From Micropterix aruncella (Eukaryota > Arthropoda > Insecta > Lepidoptera > Micropterigidae): a stretch of 64,000 nucleotides of DNA. The stretch covers positions 818,670 through 882,669 of the forward strand of contig OX155962.1 of assembly GCA_944548615.1 (NCBI GenBank), written 5' to 3'. Of the stretch, positions 33,180 through 43,064 are shown one piece after another. Position numbers and translations under genes: made by a program. Under the pieces are notes generated by a model. It was not told the origin of the DNA and did not search any database. It saw only the letters and a program-made list of their open reading frames with translations. Position 1 is the first letter of the stretch. Every line of letters begins with the position of its first letter.

Positions 33180-33573
33180 AGCGTCTGGCAACGTTGCCAA
33201 ACGTCGCGTCACCCGCCCCCCGCCCTGGGCGCGTCGCCCACTCCCTGCCCCTCCCCTCCCTCAGCGCCTGAAAGCTCGGCGACGCGGCGGTGACGCCCGC
33301 GCCGGATTTCGCCTTCGCTTCGACGACGTCGGCGGTCGACAAGCAGTCGCCTCGCGCATCTCGTCCCGCATCGCCGTCCGCCGGTGGCTGCGCGCGCGCA
33401 CCTCGTTTCCGCTGAAGGATTTCCTTCGTTTTACGCGCGCAGTGTTTCAGCAGGGAGTTCGTGATACCGTGCCGCGAACGCTTGTGGTCAACTATTTCAA
33501 ACTGTTTTTTATTTCATTGTGTGCTGGAACATTTGTGTACCAGGAGCTGCGGCGTCGATCGGTGCTTTTAGAG
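33180..33573 (+). promoter_or_regulatory. CpG-rich candidate host promoter / first exon
   Basis: An abrupt ~300-bp GC- and CpG-rich island starts just after a Helitron and contrasts with AT-rich DNA on both sides. It ends at 33573 with AGAG|GTGAGC, a good splice donor, followed by a T-rich intron-like start. It has no relative elsewhere in the window. A 162-aa frame (33148-33636) runs through it but is Arg/Ala/Pro-rich and has no domain, so a non-coding first exon of a host gene is the more likely reading. The following exon is not in evidence. Confidence 0.4.
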
Positions 33574-33734
33574 GTGAGCATTTTTTTTACATTTAGTTTT
33601 ATCTGCGCTTTTATAAATGAAAATTTAGTTAATTAGAACTCTTTTCAGAATAAAAAGTATTTGGTCAAGAGCTCTATGGTATGGTATTTTATCCCAATGT
33701 ATAATAATGTTGATGAACTATTTTTACTGCGAAA

Positions 33735-33850
33735 AATAATACAATACAATACAATTTATAGTTCTACTCCAGTAGGTAGACATTTCAACGCTTTAATGCA
33801 TCATTGCGTCTAACATTCTTAGTAATGTAATTGATTAAGGAAAATTTAAT
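33735..33850 (-). repeat. LINE 3' end with (CAATA)n tail
   Basis: AATACAATACAATACAATTT is followed by CTACTCCAGTAGGTAGACAT and ATGCATCATTGCGTCTAAC, the reverse complement of the end family seen at 10480-10686 and 59700-59788. Confidence 0.65.
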
Positions 33851-33889
33851 ATCGTGATAGTTAACTATATGAATTAATTCGGCTTGCGA

Positions 33890-34500
33890 GTCATTAATAG
33901 TTAGAAAATGATATAACAATGGCTGGTTTACTTCAGCTATTTTCACAGCTTGATGTTGTATGGCATCTTGCTGTGGGGTCATGCTGCTGACGCTGATAAA
34001 ATATGTATACTACAGAAACGAGCCATCCGCGCTATTCATAAATTAGGTGCTAGACTGCAGCTAGACAGTCGTTACTCGTAAAATTTAAAGAAATCAATAT
34101 TTTGACACTTGCATCTCATTACATCTAAGAAAACTTAATGTATGTGCATAAAAATAAAGAACTGTTTTAAAAAAAACTGATAGGCATGGAGTGTCAATAC
34201 TAGAAATAAAAATAAACTTGCTGACCATAAAAGTCGACTCTCCAAAACCACAAAATCATTCAAAGGGCAATGTATACGCTTTTACAATAAAGTCACAGAA
34301 AACATGCAAAATTTATCTGTGATACAATTTAAGTCATTTATTAAGAAGAAGCTGTACTCAAAGAGCTACTATAAAATTAATGATTATCTAGACGACAAAG
34401 ACCCTTGGAAATAAAATGGTTACCTCGATGATTTATATCCCGTTATACGTCACAATAATTTGTTATAATGTCACAATAATTTAATTTTTATATCATTTAT
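33890..34500 (+). pseudogene. Degraded Jockey/CR1-like LINE C-terminus
   Basis: The plus strand reads LMLYGILLWGHAADADKICI and LQKRAIRAIHKLGA, the typical junction after the RT, then breaks into several frames with multiple stops up to GNKMVTSMIY-like sequence near 34430. It ends in a (TTATGA)-like run at 34565. It is clearly dead. Confidence 0.75.
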
Positions 34501-34673
34501 GTATGTTTGTATGCATTATTGACGTCAAAAAGTTACGATTTCTTACTATTTTGAATAAAAAACTTATGATTATGATTATAATAAAATAGCTGATAATTAT
34601 TCCACGCTCTGTCGACCCTTTATGTATATCCATGGTGTATAATGCTAATAATACAGGGCCTAAAATAATACTA

Positions 34674-35556
34674 GGTGATTGGAGGTCATTAGATGGTCTA
34701 GTGTGGCGGTAATAGGGTGGTAAAATATAAACCGATTAAAACTTATTTACCCATAAACAAAGTTGTACCATTTTCGAGAAATTATTTTTTTCTTTAAGTT
34801 TGGTTTTTCATCCGATTTAAGAAGAAAATGCGTCCTAAATTGAATGAAACTCATTCAAATATTTAAAAATAAAACTATTTACAACCTGTAATGTATATTA
34901 CTTACTAACAATTACATATATCAGTAAATAATAGAAAATTGTATGATTGCGCTGAATAAAATATATTATAGCATTGAATGCATTTTCAACCGATGAACAC
35001 AATGCACGAATGCACTGTCAAAAAGCACCAAAATATTATTATCAACTATTATCAATTATTGTCAACCACGATTATAAAAGCTAGGCGACTGCCTGCTCTA
35101 TTGGGATGGGTCGTCTTATTACTTTTGTCAATTGTATTGGCTCTGTTGACCATAACGCACCAGCAATGGCTCATTTTAAAGTGCATGAAATGCAAGATAT
35201 TTTAATTATATTTGATCAATAATTAGTGTTCTTAGCCTTTTTAACAAATCGTCTTGAAATGTTGTGAATTAAATTTTGTGCATTCATTATATTATTAAAT
35301 ACATTTTTTTAACTATTTACACATCTTTGTAATTGCTTTCATTTGAAGTATGTAATACACATTAGAGGTTGTAAGACTTTTACTTTTAAGTAGATTCATT
35401 GAAATTAGGACGCATTTTCTACTTAAATAGAGTGAAAAAAAATAATTTCTCGAAAATGGTAAGATTTTGTATATACTTAGGTAAATGTGTTTCAATTCGT
35501 TTGTAATTAACCACCCTATTACCTTCACTAGACTTTCTATCCACCCTCCAGTCACC
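34674..35556. mobile_element. Long-TIR DNA element, ~880 bp
   Basis: The left arm (34674-34910) has GGTGATTGGAGG, TCTAGTG, GGTAATAGGGTGGT, CCATTTTCGAGAAATTATTT and AAAATGCGTCCTAA. The same order occurs inverted from 35556 back to about 35320. Arms are ~235 bp with indels. Tip bases are GGTGA. No transposase frame or clear target duplication is present. Confidence 0.75.
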
Positions 35557-35562
35557 CGTATA

Positions 35563-35625
35563 CGTAGTCGTAACACTACTGCTGATACTACGTCATAGTC
35601 GTAACTACTGCTGATACTATCGTCG
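35563..35625 (+). repeat. Small tandem duplication (~29 bp x2)
   Basis: GTAGTCGTAACACTACTGCT is followed by GATACTACGTC and then repeats as ATAGTCGTAACTACTGCTGA with minor indels. 35626-36220 shows no gene. Confidence 0.6.
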
Positions 35626-36228
35626 AAGCTATGAAGAGAACAGGACCCAAATTCGACCATTGAGTAACACCGGAGCGTTTGATAATTTCAACAATATTAG
35701 GTCATAATGAAACGAACCTTGAGTGATGAGGGAAATGACTGTTTGTTATTCTGCAATGTTTCAAAGCGCGAGCACATCATTTTGACAATGAAAGCAAACA
35801 GAGCATTGCTGGCGTTCGCAGGAGCCAGCTGAAAATGGCTCGTAGCCAGCAACTGTAGGTACATTTTTCCAAAGTATATCAACATTTAATGCATGCTGAC
35901 AATCAATTCGCCTAAACAACGAATGTATGTAAATCATCAATTGAATAATTAATAATACCTGATACTCTCATGGCAAGTTTATTTCAGCCATTTTTATATT
36001 TAATTGAGACTACAGGCGAAAACATGAATATAATAGTTTTGGGTTTCCATACAGGCTGAGATTACAACAAGGGCATTTCTTGTAGTGGGTAAATCAATAC
36101 GACGAAGTAAGCAACTTTTGCTAAAATGTTTTGGTAACAACAAAAAACTTTGTTTTTTTAATATTTGTTTTATGTTTTTTTAGATAGTATAAAAGCTATG
36201 AGCACGATGCGCTACCTATTGGTAGGTA

Positions 36229-36265
36229 CCCTCGGCCCCCGACGCGGTGGGTCGGGGGCCGAGGG
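36229..36265. repeat. GC-rich perfect hairpin
   Basis: CCCTCGGCCCCCGAC (36229-36243) pairs perfectly with GTCGGGGGCCGAGGG (36251-36265) across the loop GCGGTGG. It lies in a short GC-rich block (to about 36360) directly upstream of a LINE copy. No rRNA or tRNA match was recognised. Confidence 0.85.
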
Positions 36266-36383
36266 CGGCCGCCCGACGAGAACCGAGCATTACCAAGAGG
36301 AGCCAAACTGTGCCTGTCTTATCTAGATCAGGCTACGGCGAAATCCAGTATATACTAATACCATACGAAATATAATTAAAAAT

Positions 36384-36955
36384 AGATTGGATTCTGCAGG
36401 TTGATTCGGTCTCTAAGCAGTATAAATTCCCTGAAAGTCTCGAATGCACAGCCCTCCGTCCAGATATAACTCTTTACTCTCTATCTCGGAAGGTGGCTCT
36501 TATTGTAGAATTAACTGTTCCATGGGAATCAAATATCCCAAAAGACCACGAGTACAAATTAAATAAATACCATGATCTTGCAAATGCCGTAACCCGGAAC
36601 GGCTTCACTGTTCACCTTCACGCGGTGGAAGTTGGCGCTCGTGGCCTGCCAGCTAAATCTCTATTTCACCTCTTTAAAGATCTTGGCCTTTCCAGAAAAA
36701 TAATCAACTCTTTCTTAGAAAAATTATCTAAAACTGCGATTTGCGCATCTCAAATTCTATGGCTTCGAAGGGGGAGTGAATGGGTGGTAAGGTGAACGCT
36801 CACATGTGGCAAGACAGCTGTCCTAAACCTACCACAACCGGTTCGTAAGTCCGGAATCCACTGCTCACCCCCCAGAAGTGTAAAAAAAATAGTATTATGA
36901 TGGGCCCGACTCCGGTCGGTGAATTCCATGGCAGCTCCGTTTGTATTTATTATTT
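36384..36955 (+). pseudogene. RLE-type LINE, 5'-truncated copy 2
   Basis: It carries the last ~135 codons of the protein at 38513-40492 with very few changes (RPDITLYSLSRKVALIVELT retained; ARGLPAK in place of TRGLPAK), stop at 36793-36795 and the same 3' UTR ending GAGCTGCCATGG inverted near 36925. It lies in opposite orientation to the main copy about 1.4 kb away. High similarity suggests a recent burst. Confidence 0.9.
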
Positions 36956-36999
36956 ATATATATGCAGAAGTACTGTAAATTATTTATAAATAATCCGAT

Positions 37000-37047
37000 T
37001 TCTTTTAATTAAATTAAACGACGGGTGAAACTGCGGGGCACAGCTAG
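37000..37047 (+). repeat. Lep1-like Helitron 3' end scrap
   Basis: GGGTGAAACTGCGGGGCACAG then CTAG next to T matches the 3' end of the Helitron at 52234-52452. Its 5' portion is missing. Confidence 0.6.
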
Positions 37048-37686
37048 TAATAATATAAATACTTCGTTTCTCCGATCTTCTTCTAGTAAGGAAATATGCT
37101 ATAATTGTGAGGTCTAAGATTTGCAGTAGTGCCCTAGTCATAGTCAATTCCCATTTAGCCATCTGCCCGCCTAACAGTGTAACCGCCTTTGAAGTTTTAA
37201 GTGAATATGGAAAACAGTTGGGCGGGACAAATCATAGCAAATAACGCAGATAGGCCATTGCCTACATTTGAATGAATGGAACTCTGTATGTCTGTATGTA
37301 TTCCTCCATGAAATAGCCCAAAAGCTCAAATTATTTTTTTTTATTTTTTATTTTTTTTTATTAACTAAATGTATACAGCATATTCTTTATATATAAGAAA
37401 AACATTTTATAAATTAACATTAATATAGCCATTAATACATTTTAAATTAGCAAAAAATATAAAGAACCCATTTAAAAGATAATAATTTTATAACCTTCTT
37501 TTTAAGAAAAAAGGAAAAAGAAGCATTTCTAAATATAAATGTATAAGTACAATAGGGGAATGGAAATGGAAGGGAGGGATTGTTATAACACTATGTGTAA
37601 TATACGTTCATAAATGGCCATACATACGTATACTATTGACATATATATACATATAGACATACATACACACATAAATATATTGTATA

Positions 37687-38339
37687 CTAGATGACCCGGT
37701 GAACTTCGTACCACCTAAAATTGATTTGTTTGTAACTCTTCATAAGCGTTTATTGATTCTAATCAACCTTCCAAATCCAATTCATTGAAATATATAATAT
37801 GGCCGAATCGTGTACGGTTTGAGTTTCGTTCGGTGATTAAATGAAAGTCGTTTTATAATTTAAAATAAATTCAATGTATTTAATTTACATGATAAAATAT
37901 TAATGCTTTTTCGACTTTTCCGACTTTTTTGCATTTTTCGACTTACTTGACTTTTTCGACTTTTTTGACTTTTCCGACTTTTTCTACGTTTTCAACTTTT
38001 TCGATTTTTTTACTTTTTTGACTTTTTCGACTCTTTTGACTTTTTTGACTTTTCGACTTTTTGAAATTTTACACAATCGCACGGAATGAATAACAGTTAT
38101 GGATGGCGCTGCTGTCAAACAATAGGATCGCCGCGATCGCCATTTATTGAAAGGGGCCAAAAAGACCAATTTCGATTTTTTCGATTTTCAGTTGTCTCTT
38201 TTAATTTTTCCTAAATATTTTTTTGTAAACCACCCCTGAATCAAGGCAAACAAAACAAAAGAATAATCATTCACATCGGTCGAGTCATTTTCGAGATCTT
38301 GTGAGACTAACGCACGGCGATTCATTTTTATATATAAGA
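37687..38339 (-). mobile_element. Non-autonomous Helitron, family H-B copy 1
   Basis: On the minus strand it starts TCTTATATATAAAAATGAAT and GCCGTGCGTTAGTCTC, and ends CACCGGGTCATCTAG before T. It shares its first ~270 bp with 42740-43039. The middle is filled with a (TTTTTCGAC)n-like minisatellite (37905-38063). The base beyond the 5' end is not the expected one, so the tip may be slightly eroded. Confidence 0.8.
37905..38063 (+). repeat. (CTTTTTCGA)n-like minisatellite
   Basis: Seventeen or so imperfect units of about 9 bases (variants CTTTTTCGA, CTTTTTTGA, CTTTTCCGA) lie inside the Helitron. The second family copy (42740-43039) lacks it, so it expanded in this copy or was captured. Confidence 0.8.
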
Positions 38340-38344
38340 AGAAG

Positions 38345-40492
38345 ATAGATAGAATAAATAAATACAAACGGAGCTGCCATGGAATTCACCGACCGGAGTC
38401 GGGCCCATCATAATACTATTTTTTTTACACTTCTGGGGGGTGAGCAGTGGATTCCGGACTTACGAACCGGCTGTGGTAGGTTTAGGACAGCTGTCTTGCC
38501 ACATGTGAGCGTTCACCTTGCCACCCATTCACTCCCCCTTCGAAGCCATAGAATTTGAGATGCGCAAATCGCAGTTTTAGATAATTTTTCTAAGAAAGAG
38601 TTGATTATTTTTCTGGAAAGGCCAAGATCTTTAAAGAGGTGAAATAGAGATTTAGCTGGCAGGCCACGAGTGCCAACTTCCACCGCGTGAAGGTGAACAG
38701 TGAAGCCGTTCCGGGTTACGGCATTTGCAAGATCATGGTATTTATTTAATTTGTACTCGTGGTCTTTTGGGATATTTGATTCCCATGGAACAGTTAATTC
38801 TACGATAAGAGCCACCTTCCGAGATAGAGAGTAAAGAGTTATATCTGGACGGAGGGCTGTGCATCCGAGACTTTCAGGGAATTTATACTGCTTAGAGACC
38901 GAATCAACCTCCAGAATCCAATCTGTAGCTTTCTCGATTATTGAGAAAGGTTTTGTAGTTAAATGTTTTTTGCCTTTAGAGCCATCCCGCACAAACTGTA
39001 TTGGGGGTTTGGAGGATACTGTCAAACCCTTGTTGGCACGAGCCACTGAGAGACTAATTACCTCGCGAATAACAGCGAGAACTTTGTCATGGCGGTAAGT
39101 GTACCGTCCTTGATCTAAGGCCACCTTGCAGCCAGCTAGAATGTGCCTAGCTGTGCAAGGGGTATTGCTACAGAGGGGACAAGAACTATCCTCGGCAAAG
39201 CTCCAACGAGCGAGGTTACTGGGGTCTGGAAGTGTATGCTGAAAGGCATTCAAATAAAATTTCAGCATCTCTGGCGTCCAGTCATAGAGCATTACCTTCC
39301 AGTGCATTGGAGGCGGAATGCAAAAGTCACCAATTGTTGTCCAATCATTCTGGCATTGAAGGCCAATAGCATGAGCCATACTCTTGCTGTCGTAATCTCC
39401 CCGCAAAAGAGACTTCTTCAAGTCCACGTCGCTCGTGGTTGTACTGCCATACCCCAGACCAGTGCCATTCTGGCTGATTCCAGTAAGGAACCTTTTGTGG
39501 AAGTCTACGCGGGCTTGTAGTTCATTTGAATCACTACAGCCACTTATTACGTGCTTCGATATTGCCGGATCTTTGGAATTGCACAGAATCGAATTTTTGG
39601 TTATTCTGGAGTTGGCGTAGAGCAGAGAGGGCAGTTTAAGCGCTAGCCCAAAATTTTGTTTGGACCTGAAGAGAGTCGAGGGGTCAGCTGGTTTGGCTAA
39701 GGACAGCCAGGATTTTAAACTAGCTGTCACCAGTGCATCTAGACGGGACAGTTGGGTTTTGGTAAAATCGTAAATAAGAAAGGGCCATGACAAATGTGAC
39801 GTTAGATAATTGTCATAGATCCAGGCCTTACGAGGGCCAGAAATTAGCAAGGCATCTATTTTCGCCAGGCAACTTTTGAAATGCTCTATAACATGATCGC
39901 CCGAGACGTCTTTTCCCTGATGGGTGATTTTTCTGCCGAGGAATTTGAAATGATTGTTTGGGTCTATAAGGGAGATATTAGAGCCCTTATAGACCAATTT
40001 GGGGTCATAGGATGTAAATTTTGTGCCCATGCGGGCGAGTCCAAGGCAAAAACATTTGGAGGGCTTCACTTTTATACAGCCTGACCAGTCGCAGAAAAGC
40101 TCCACTTTCTGTAATAGCAGGGAAAGCTGCTTGGGGCTTCTGGTAATGAAAGTTAGGTCGTCGGCAAAAGCGAGGCACGACGAGGTGTATTGGCCGTCTG
40201 TTTTAAAACGGTAGCCCCACTTCCTGTCAAACTGGCTCAGGCTTTCCAGAAGTATATTAAAAACTATATTAAAAATCGTCGGGGAGAGGCAACAGCCCTG
40301 AAATAGTCCAATTGAATATGGTATAGAGCGGGTAGTCCCCGGTAAAACATTATGGAAAAAAGACCGTAGGTGGTATACATGAAACTGCTGAAAGGCCACG
40401 CGAAAAAAAGTGAAAAGGACAGTAAGCGAAAAAATCAGGTCATGGAAGGAAATAAAAGTAGGTATCACTTGTATAGCATGCCTTGAACACAA
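38345..40492 (-). mobile_element. 5'-truncated LINE with restriction-like endonuclease
   Basis: Spans the 3' tail (AATAAATAAATACAAACGG on the plus strand at its left edge), the 3' UTR and the partial ORF. Other copies are 20829-21216 and 36384-36955. The right limit near 40492 is where similarity to an RT ends; N-terminal DNA-binding fingers and early RT motifs are missing. Confidence 0.85.
38513..40492 (-). CDS. LINE RT plus restriction-like endonuclease (partial ORF, 659 aa)
   Basis: The frame enters in mid RT. Q65GCCLSPTIF and the catalytic FADD (residues 109-112) are intact, followed by thumb-like sequence. A CCHC zinc knuckle sits at C438-C441-H450-C455, followed by a RHD-like YRHDKV. 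The endonuclease core is P549-D550, then E565 in ALIVELTVPWE, then K584-Y585 in EYKLNKYHDL. This CCHC plus PD-(D/E)xK arrangement marks the R2/NeSL/Hero supergroup, which cuts DNA with a restriction-like endonuclease instead of an APE type. The first ~45 residues look like unrelated read-through. RT palm motifs upstream of QG are absent, so it is not autonomous. The remaining frame has no stop, indicating youth. Confidence 0.88.
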   Translation of the reverse strand: MCSRHAIQVIPTFISFHDLIFSLTVLFTFFRVAFQQFHVYHLRSFFHNVLPGTTRSIPYSIGLFQGCCLSPTIFNIVFNILLESLSQFDRKWGYRFKTDGQYTSSCLAFADDLTFITRSPKQLSLLLQKVELFCDWSGCIKVKPSKCFCLGLARMGTKFTSYDPKLVYKGSNISLIDPNNHFKFLGRKITHQGKDVSGDHVIEHFKSCLAKIDALLISGPRKAWIYDNYLTSHLSWPFLIYDFTKTQLSRLDALVTASLKSWLSLAKPADPSTLFRSKQNFGLALKLPSLLYANSRITKNSILCNSKDPAISKHVISGCSDSNELQARVDFHKRFLTGISQNGTGLGYGSTTTSDVDLKKSLLRGDYDSKSMAHAIGLQCQNDWTTIGDFCIPPPMHWKVMLYDWTPEMLKFYLNAFQHTLPDPSNLARWSFAEDSSCPLCSNTPCTARHILAGCKVALDQGRYTYRHDKVLAVIREVISLSVARANKGLTVSSKPPIQFVRDGSKGKKHLTTKPFSIIEKATDWILEVDSVSKQYKFPESLGCTALRPDITLYSLSRKVALIVELTVPWESNIPKDHEYKLNKYHDLANAVTRNGFTVHLHAVEVGTRGLPAKSLFHLFKDLGLSRKIINSFLEKLSKTAICASQILWLRRGSEWVAR

Positions 40493-40588
40493 CCGGTATG
40501 ACAGCGACGTTTAGCCCCTCATATTTGTTCTTCGGAGGAGAAGTCTTAATCGATGGACGATTCCATGCTTACGGTGAAAGCGGATTAA

Positions 40589-40921
40589 CCCCTCGCGTAC
40601 CAGACGGCCCGAAACGTCCAGAATTGATATTTACCGTCGAACCCCAGACGGCCCGAAATGGCCAGGCGAGGCCGACCGCTAATTATGGATTATTTAATCG
40701 ACTAATAATTATGAATAATCTTTATTGCTTTACATAACGACGTTACAAATATCTAATAGCAAATTTCAATAGGAACATAAAACAGGTCTTTTTTAGACGA
40801 TCGGTGTGACAGTTTCGGAGTAATCGTTTTTTTTCTGAAACGCCATCTTTTTTTTGAGACTCGCGAATTTCTTACGGGCCGTAAGGCACACATTAAAATT
40901 CAAACCGCGGGCTGCGAGGGG
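40589..40921 (+). mobile_element. piggyBac-like MITE with TTAA target duplication
   Basis: TTAA (40585-40588) precedes CCCCTCGC and, inverted, GCGAGGGG precedes TTAA (40922-40925). Perfect termini are 8-9 bp, with subterminal direct repeats CCAGACGGCCCGAAA at 40600 and 40643. The length of 333 bp and lack of a frame make it a non-autonomous derivative. TTAA duplication and CCC-type tips are diagnostic of piggyBac. Confidence 0.85.
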
Positions 40922-41082
40922 TTAAGTATAACGTGGGTGGTACGGTATAGCTACGACCATATTTCATATCCAAGAAAGCGTATTTTTTCTCAAGAAAATT
41001 AGCCCCTAGATCTTCGTAATGCAAAGTTGCAGGTAATAAACAAAATGTTAACAAAAATAACCGAGTTATTTTTTTTATAAGT

Positions 41083-41430
41083 GCAACAGCCATGACATGG
41101 TGAAACTTAGAATAGGCTATCATAATTAAATGCGTATACAAAATTTCGTGCTGTTGACCGTTGAGGAGTTCCCTCGTTGGAAGCCAACCCTGGGTGCCGC
41201 AGTCCTGTCTTGATGAAACTTAGATCGGGCTGTCATAATTGAATACATATACAAAATTTCGTGACTGTGCTGTTGACCGCTGCGGAGTCCCCTCGTCGGG
41301 AGCCAATCGTGGGTATAGAATCAGGGCATGCTTGCTATATAAAATGCATTGTCATCGGAGCTGAACCAACATGTAAATTTTCAACTTCATATGATAATAT
41401 TTGAGGAGTTCTCTCAATTCCTCATGGATC
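41083..41430 (+). repeat. ~125-bp tandem repeat, 2.5 units
   Basis: Units share TGAAACTTAGA, GGCTrTCATAATT, CATATACAAAATTTCGTG, GCTGTTGACCG and GGAGTtCCCTCGT-GGAAGCCAA. The third unit is weaker (GAGGAGTTCTCTC). It resembles a tandem 3' UTR of a retroelement. Confidence 0.65.
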
Positions 41431-41935
41431 ACATCATCAGAACAAATTTTTGATAAAGATGTAACGAATCTGGAAGTACATCCATTCAAATAAAAAGAAT
41501 TTTCCAAAGCAATTTATAAATGAGGAATTTCTGAGGTAACAAACATTTAAAGAAAAATAGGATCGAATTTATAACCTCCTCCTTTTTTTTAAGTCGGTTT
41601 AAAATAAATCGGCTGTGGTCTACGATCTATAACAACCTAACAGGAAAACGAAAAGAGCTTTATCATTTGAAAGGCATGTTCACAGCAGACTGAGATGTTA
41701 AAATATCAAATCCACACCATAGCAAAGAAGAGGTAGAAATCAAGAATCACACGCATGAAAGCAAAAATGAGAAATATTGTAGAACGGACTAACATGGATA
41801 TCATAGCATATTGCAAAGGATAAATAGGTCAATAATTTATCAAAAGAAATAGAAACAAAATCAAATAATTTAAAATGTTTGCATAAGGTAAACTTAGTAA
41901 TATAAATCCACAACATGACAACTCTACGGTTGTGG

Positions 41936-42137
41936 TTAGAAAATTCCCACGCCCACACAACTTCTAACCTCTGCCTTAGAGCCGTCTGTAAATATGATGT
42001 CCAAGCCAGGGGACCGGGACGATATAAGGTCAGAAAATACTACATTGTTTAGGGTGGGGACTGCCCTACCGGTTTTTTCATCAAAACTGTTTGAGGGATG
42101 ATGTACGAAGTAGTAAGTCTGTCGGAGAAGGGAAGGT
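41936..42137 (-). pseudogene. LINE RNase H fragment fused to Helitron frame
   Basis: LDIIFTDGSKAEVRSCVGVG is the first strand and catalytic aspartate of a Jockey-type RNase H. It is in frame with the upstream Helitron Rep fragment, so the 183-aa frame is a chance chimera of two elements. Confidence 0.65.
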
Positions 42138-42475
42138 GAAAGTCTTGCTACTGATCTCTCCGCACCGTAATCGATTTTCGGATCGTAATGGAATGCCGCT
42201 TGTTCCAGGTTGACAGGAACACTGTGACGGCGCAATCGGTCATGTTGATTTTGTCGTGATTGCTGGCGTTGTGTATGTTGTGCACGAAATTGTTGCATTC
42301 TCAATGTATTCGCTTGTCGTTCATTTACAGTCGCTCTCAAACATAATTCGGACATGCCAATACGACTATTTTCATTATCCGTCGCTCGCTGGTCATCAGT
42401 GCGGCTTGCACGTGAAGTAGATCGCCGCGCATTTGACTGACTTCGACGACCTATGTTACCTATTCTCCTCGGCAT
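42138..42475 (-). pseudogene. Helitron Rep-helicase N-terminal fragment
   Basis: From MPRRIGNIGRRSQSNARRST the frame runs through an Arg/Gln-rich region to NLEQAAFHYDPKIDYGAERS. This matches the N-terminus of insect Helitron proteins, where an Arg-rich tail precedes an xAxFxYDxxIDYxxxxSV motif. The rolling-circle nuclease (HUH) and helicase domains are absent. It lies about 265 bp inside a Helitron 5' end in the same orientation. Confidence 0.7.
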
Positions 42476-42739
42476 TATAATGAACACTGTAAAAAGACAC
42501 GGAATTGTTTTCAGTCACTCAAATCTGTCGAACATTCCTTGAGAACTTAACAATATTAAAATCCTCAAACTAAGGCCAAATTTGTAGTTATGTATAAGCC
42601 TACAAAGTCTATTTACCTTTATATAATGGCTGATCAAAGTGATTTTTTGCAAAATGCAATTAAATTCGCTTGAAACAAACCTATTCTCCAATCCTACTAC
42701 CTTTTTTAAAAGAAAAAACGACGTTAAATGTAATAACAA

Positions 42740-43039
42740 TTTCACACAGTAGCGCGGAATGAATTATGAATGGCGTAGCTGTCAAACAATAGAATCTATT
42801 GTTAGAAAATATAGAGAGCGCCATCTATTGAGAGAAATACGAAGTGGCCATCCCTAGAAGTACTAATTTAGTTTTTTTCGAATTTTTAGCTGTTCCTTTG
42901 GGTTTTTCCTAAATATTTTTTTGTGTAAACCACCCCTGAATCAAGCCAAACAAAATAAAAGAAAAATAATTCAAATCGGTCTAGTCATTTCCGAGATCCT
43001 GCGAGACTAACGCACGGCGATTCATTTTTATATATAAGA
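42740..43039 (-). mobile_element. Helitron family H-B 5' end (copy 2)
   Basis: On the minus strand TC at 43039-43038 follows an A and begins TCTTATATATAAAAATGAAT and GCCGTGCGTTAGTCTCGCAG. Co-linearity with 38070-38339 continues for ~270 bases to a GGCG(C/T)WGCTGTCAAACAATAG motif. Continuing inward it leads to the Rep fragment, making this the 5' part of a once autonomous element. Confidence 0.8.
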
Positions 43040-43064
43040 TAATAAAGTAATAAGTAAATTTAAA

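Noticed and set aside
33148..33636. 162-aa plus-strand frame over the CpG island
   Set aside because: Arg/Pro/Ala-rich with no domain; openness is explained by GC content. Kept only as a candidate promoter/exon.
36229..36360. rRNA or snRNA fragment at the hairpin
   Set aside because: No recognised conserved rRNA or snRNA core; left as an unclassified hairpin.
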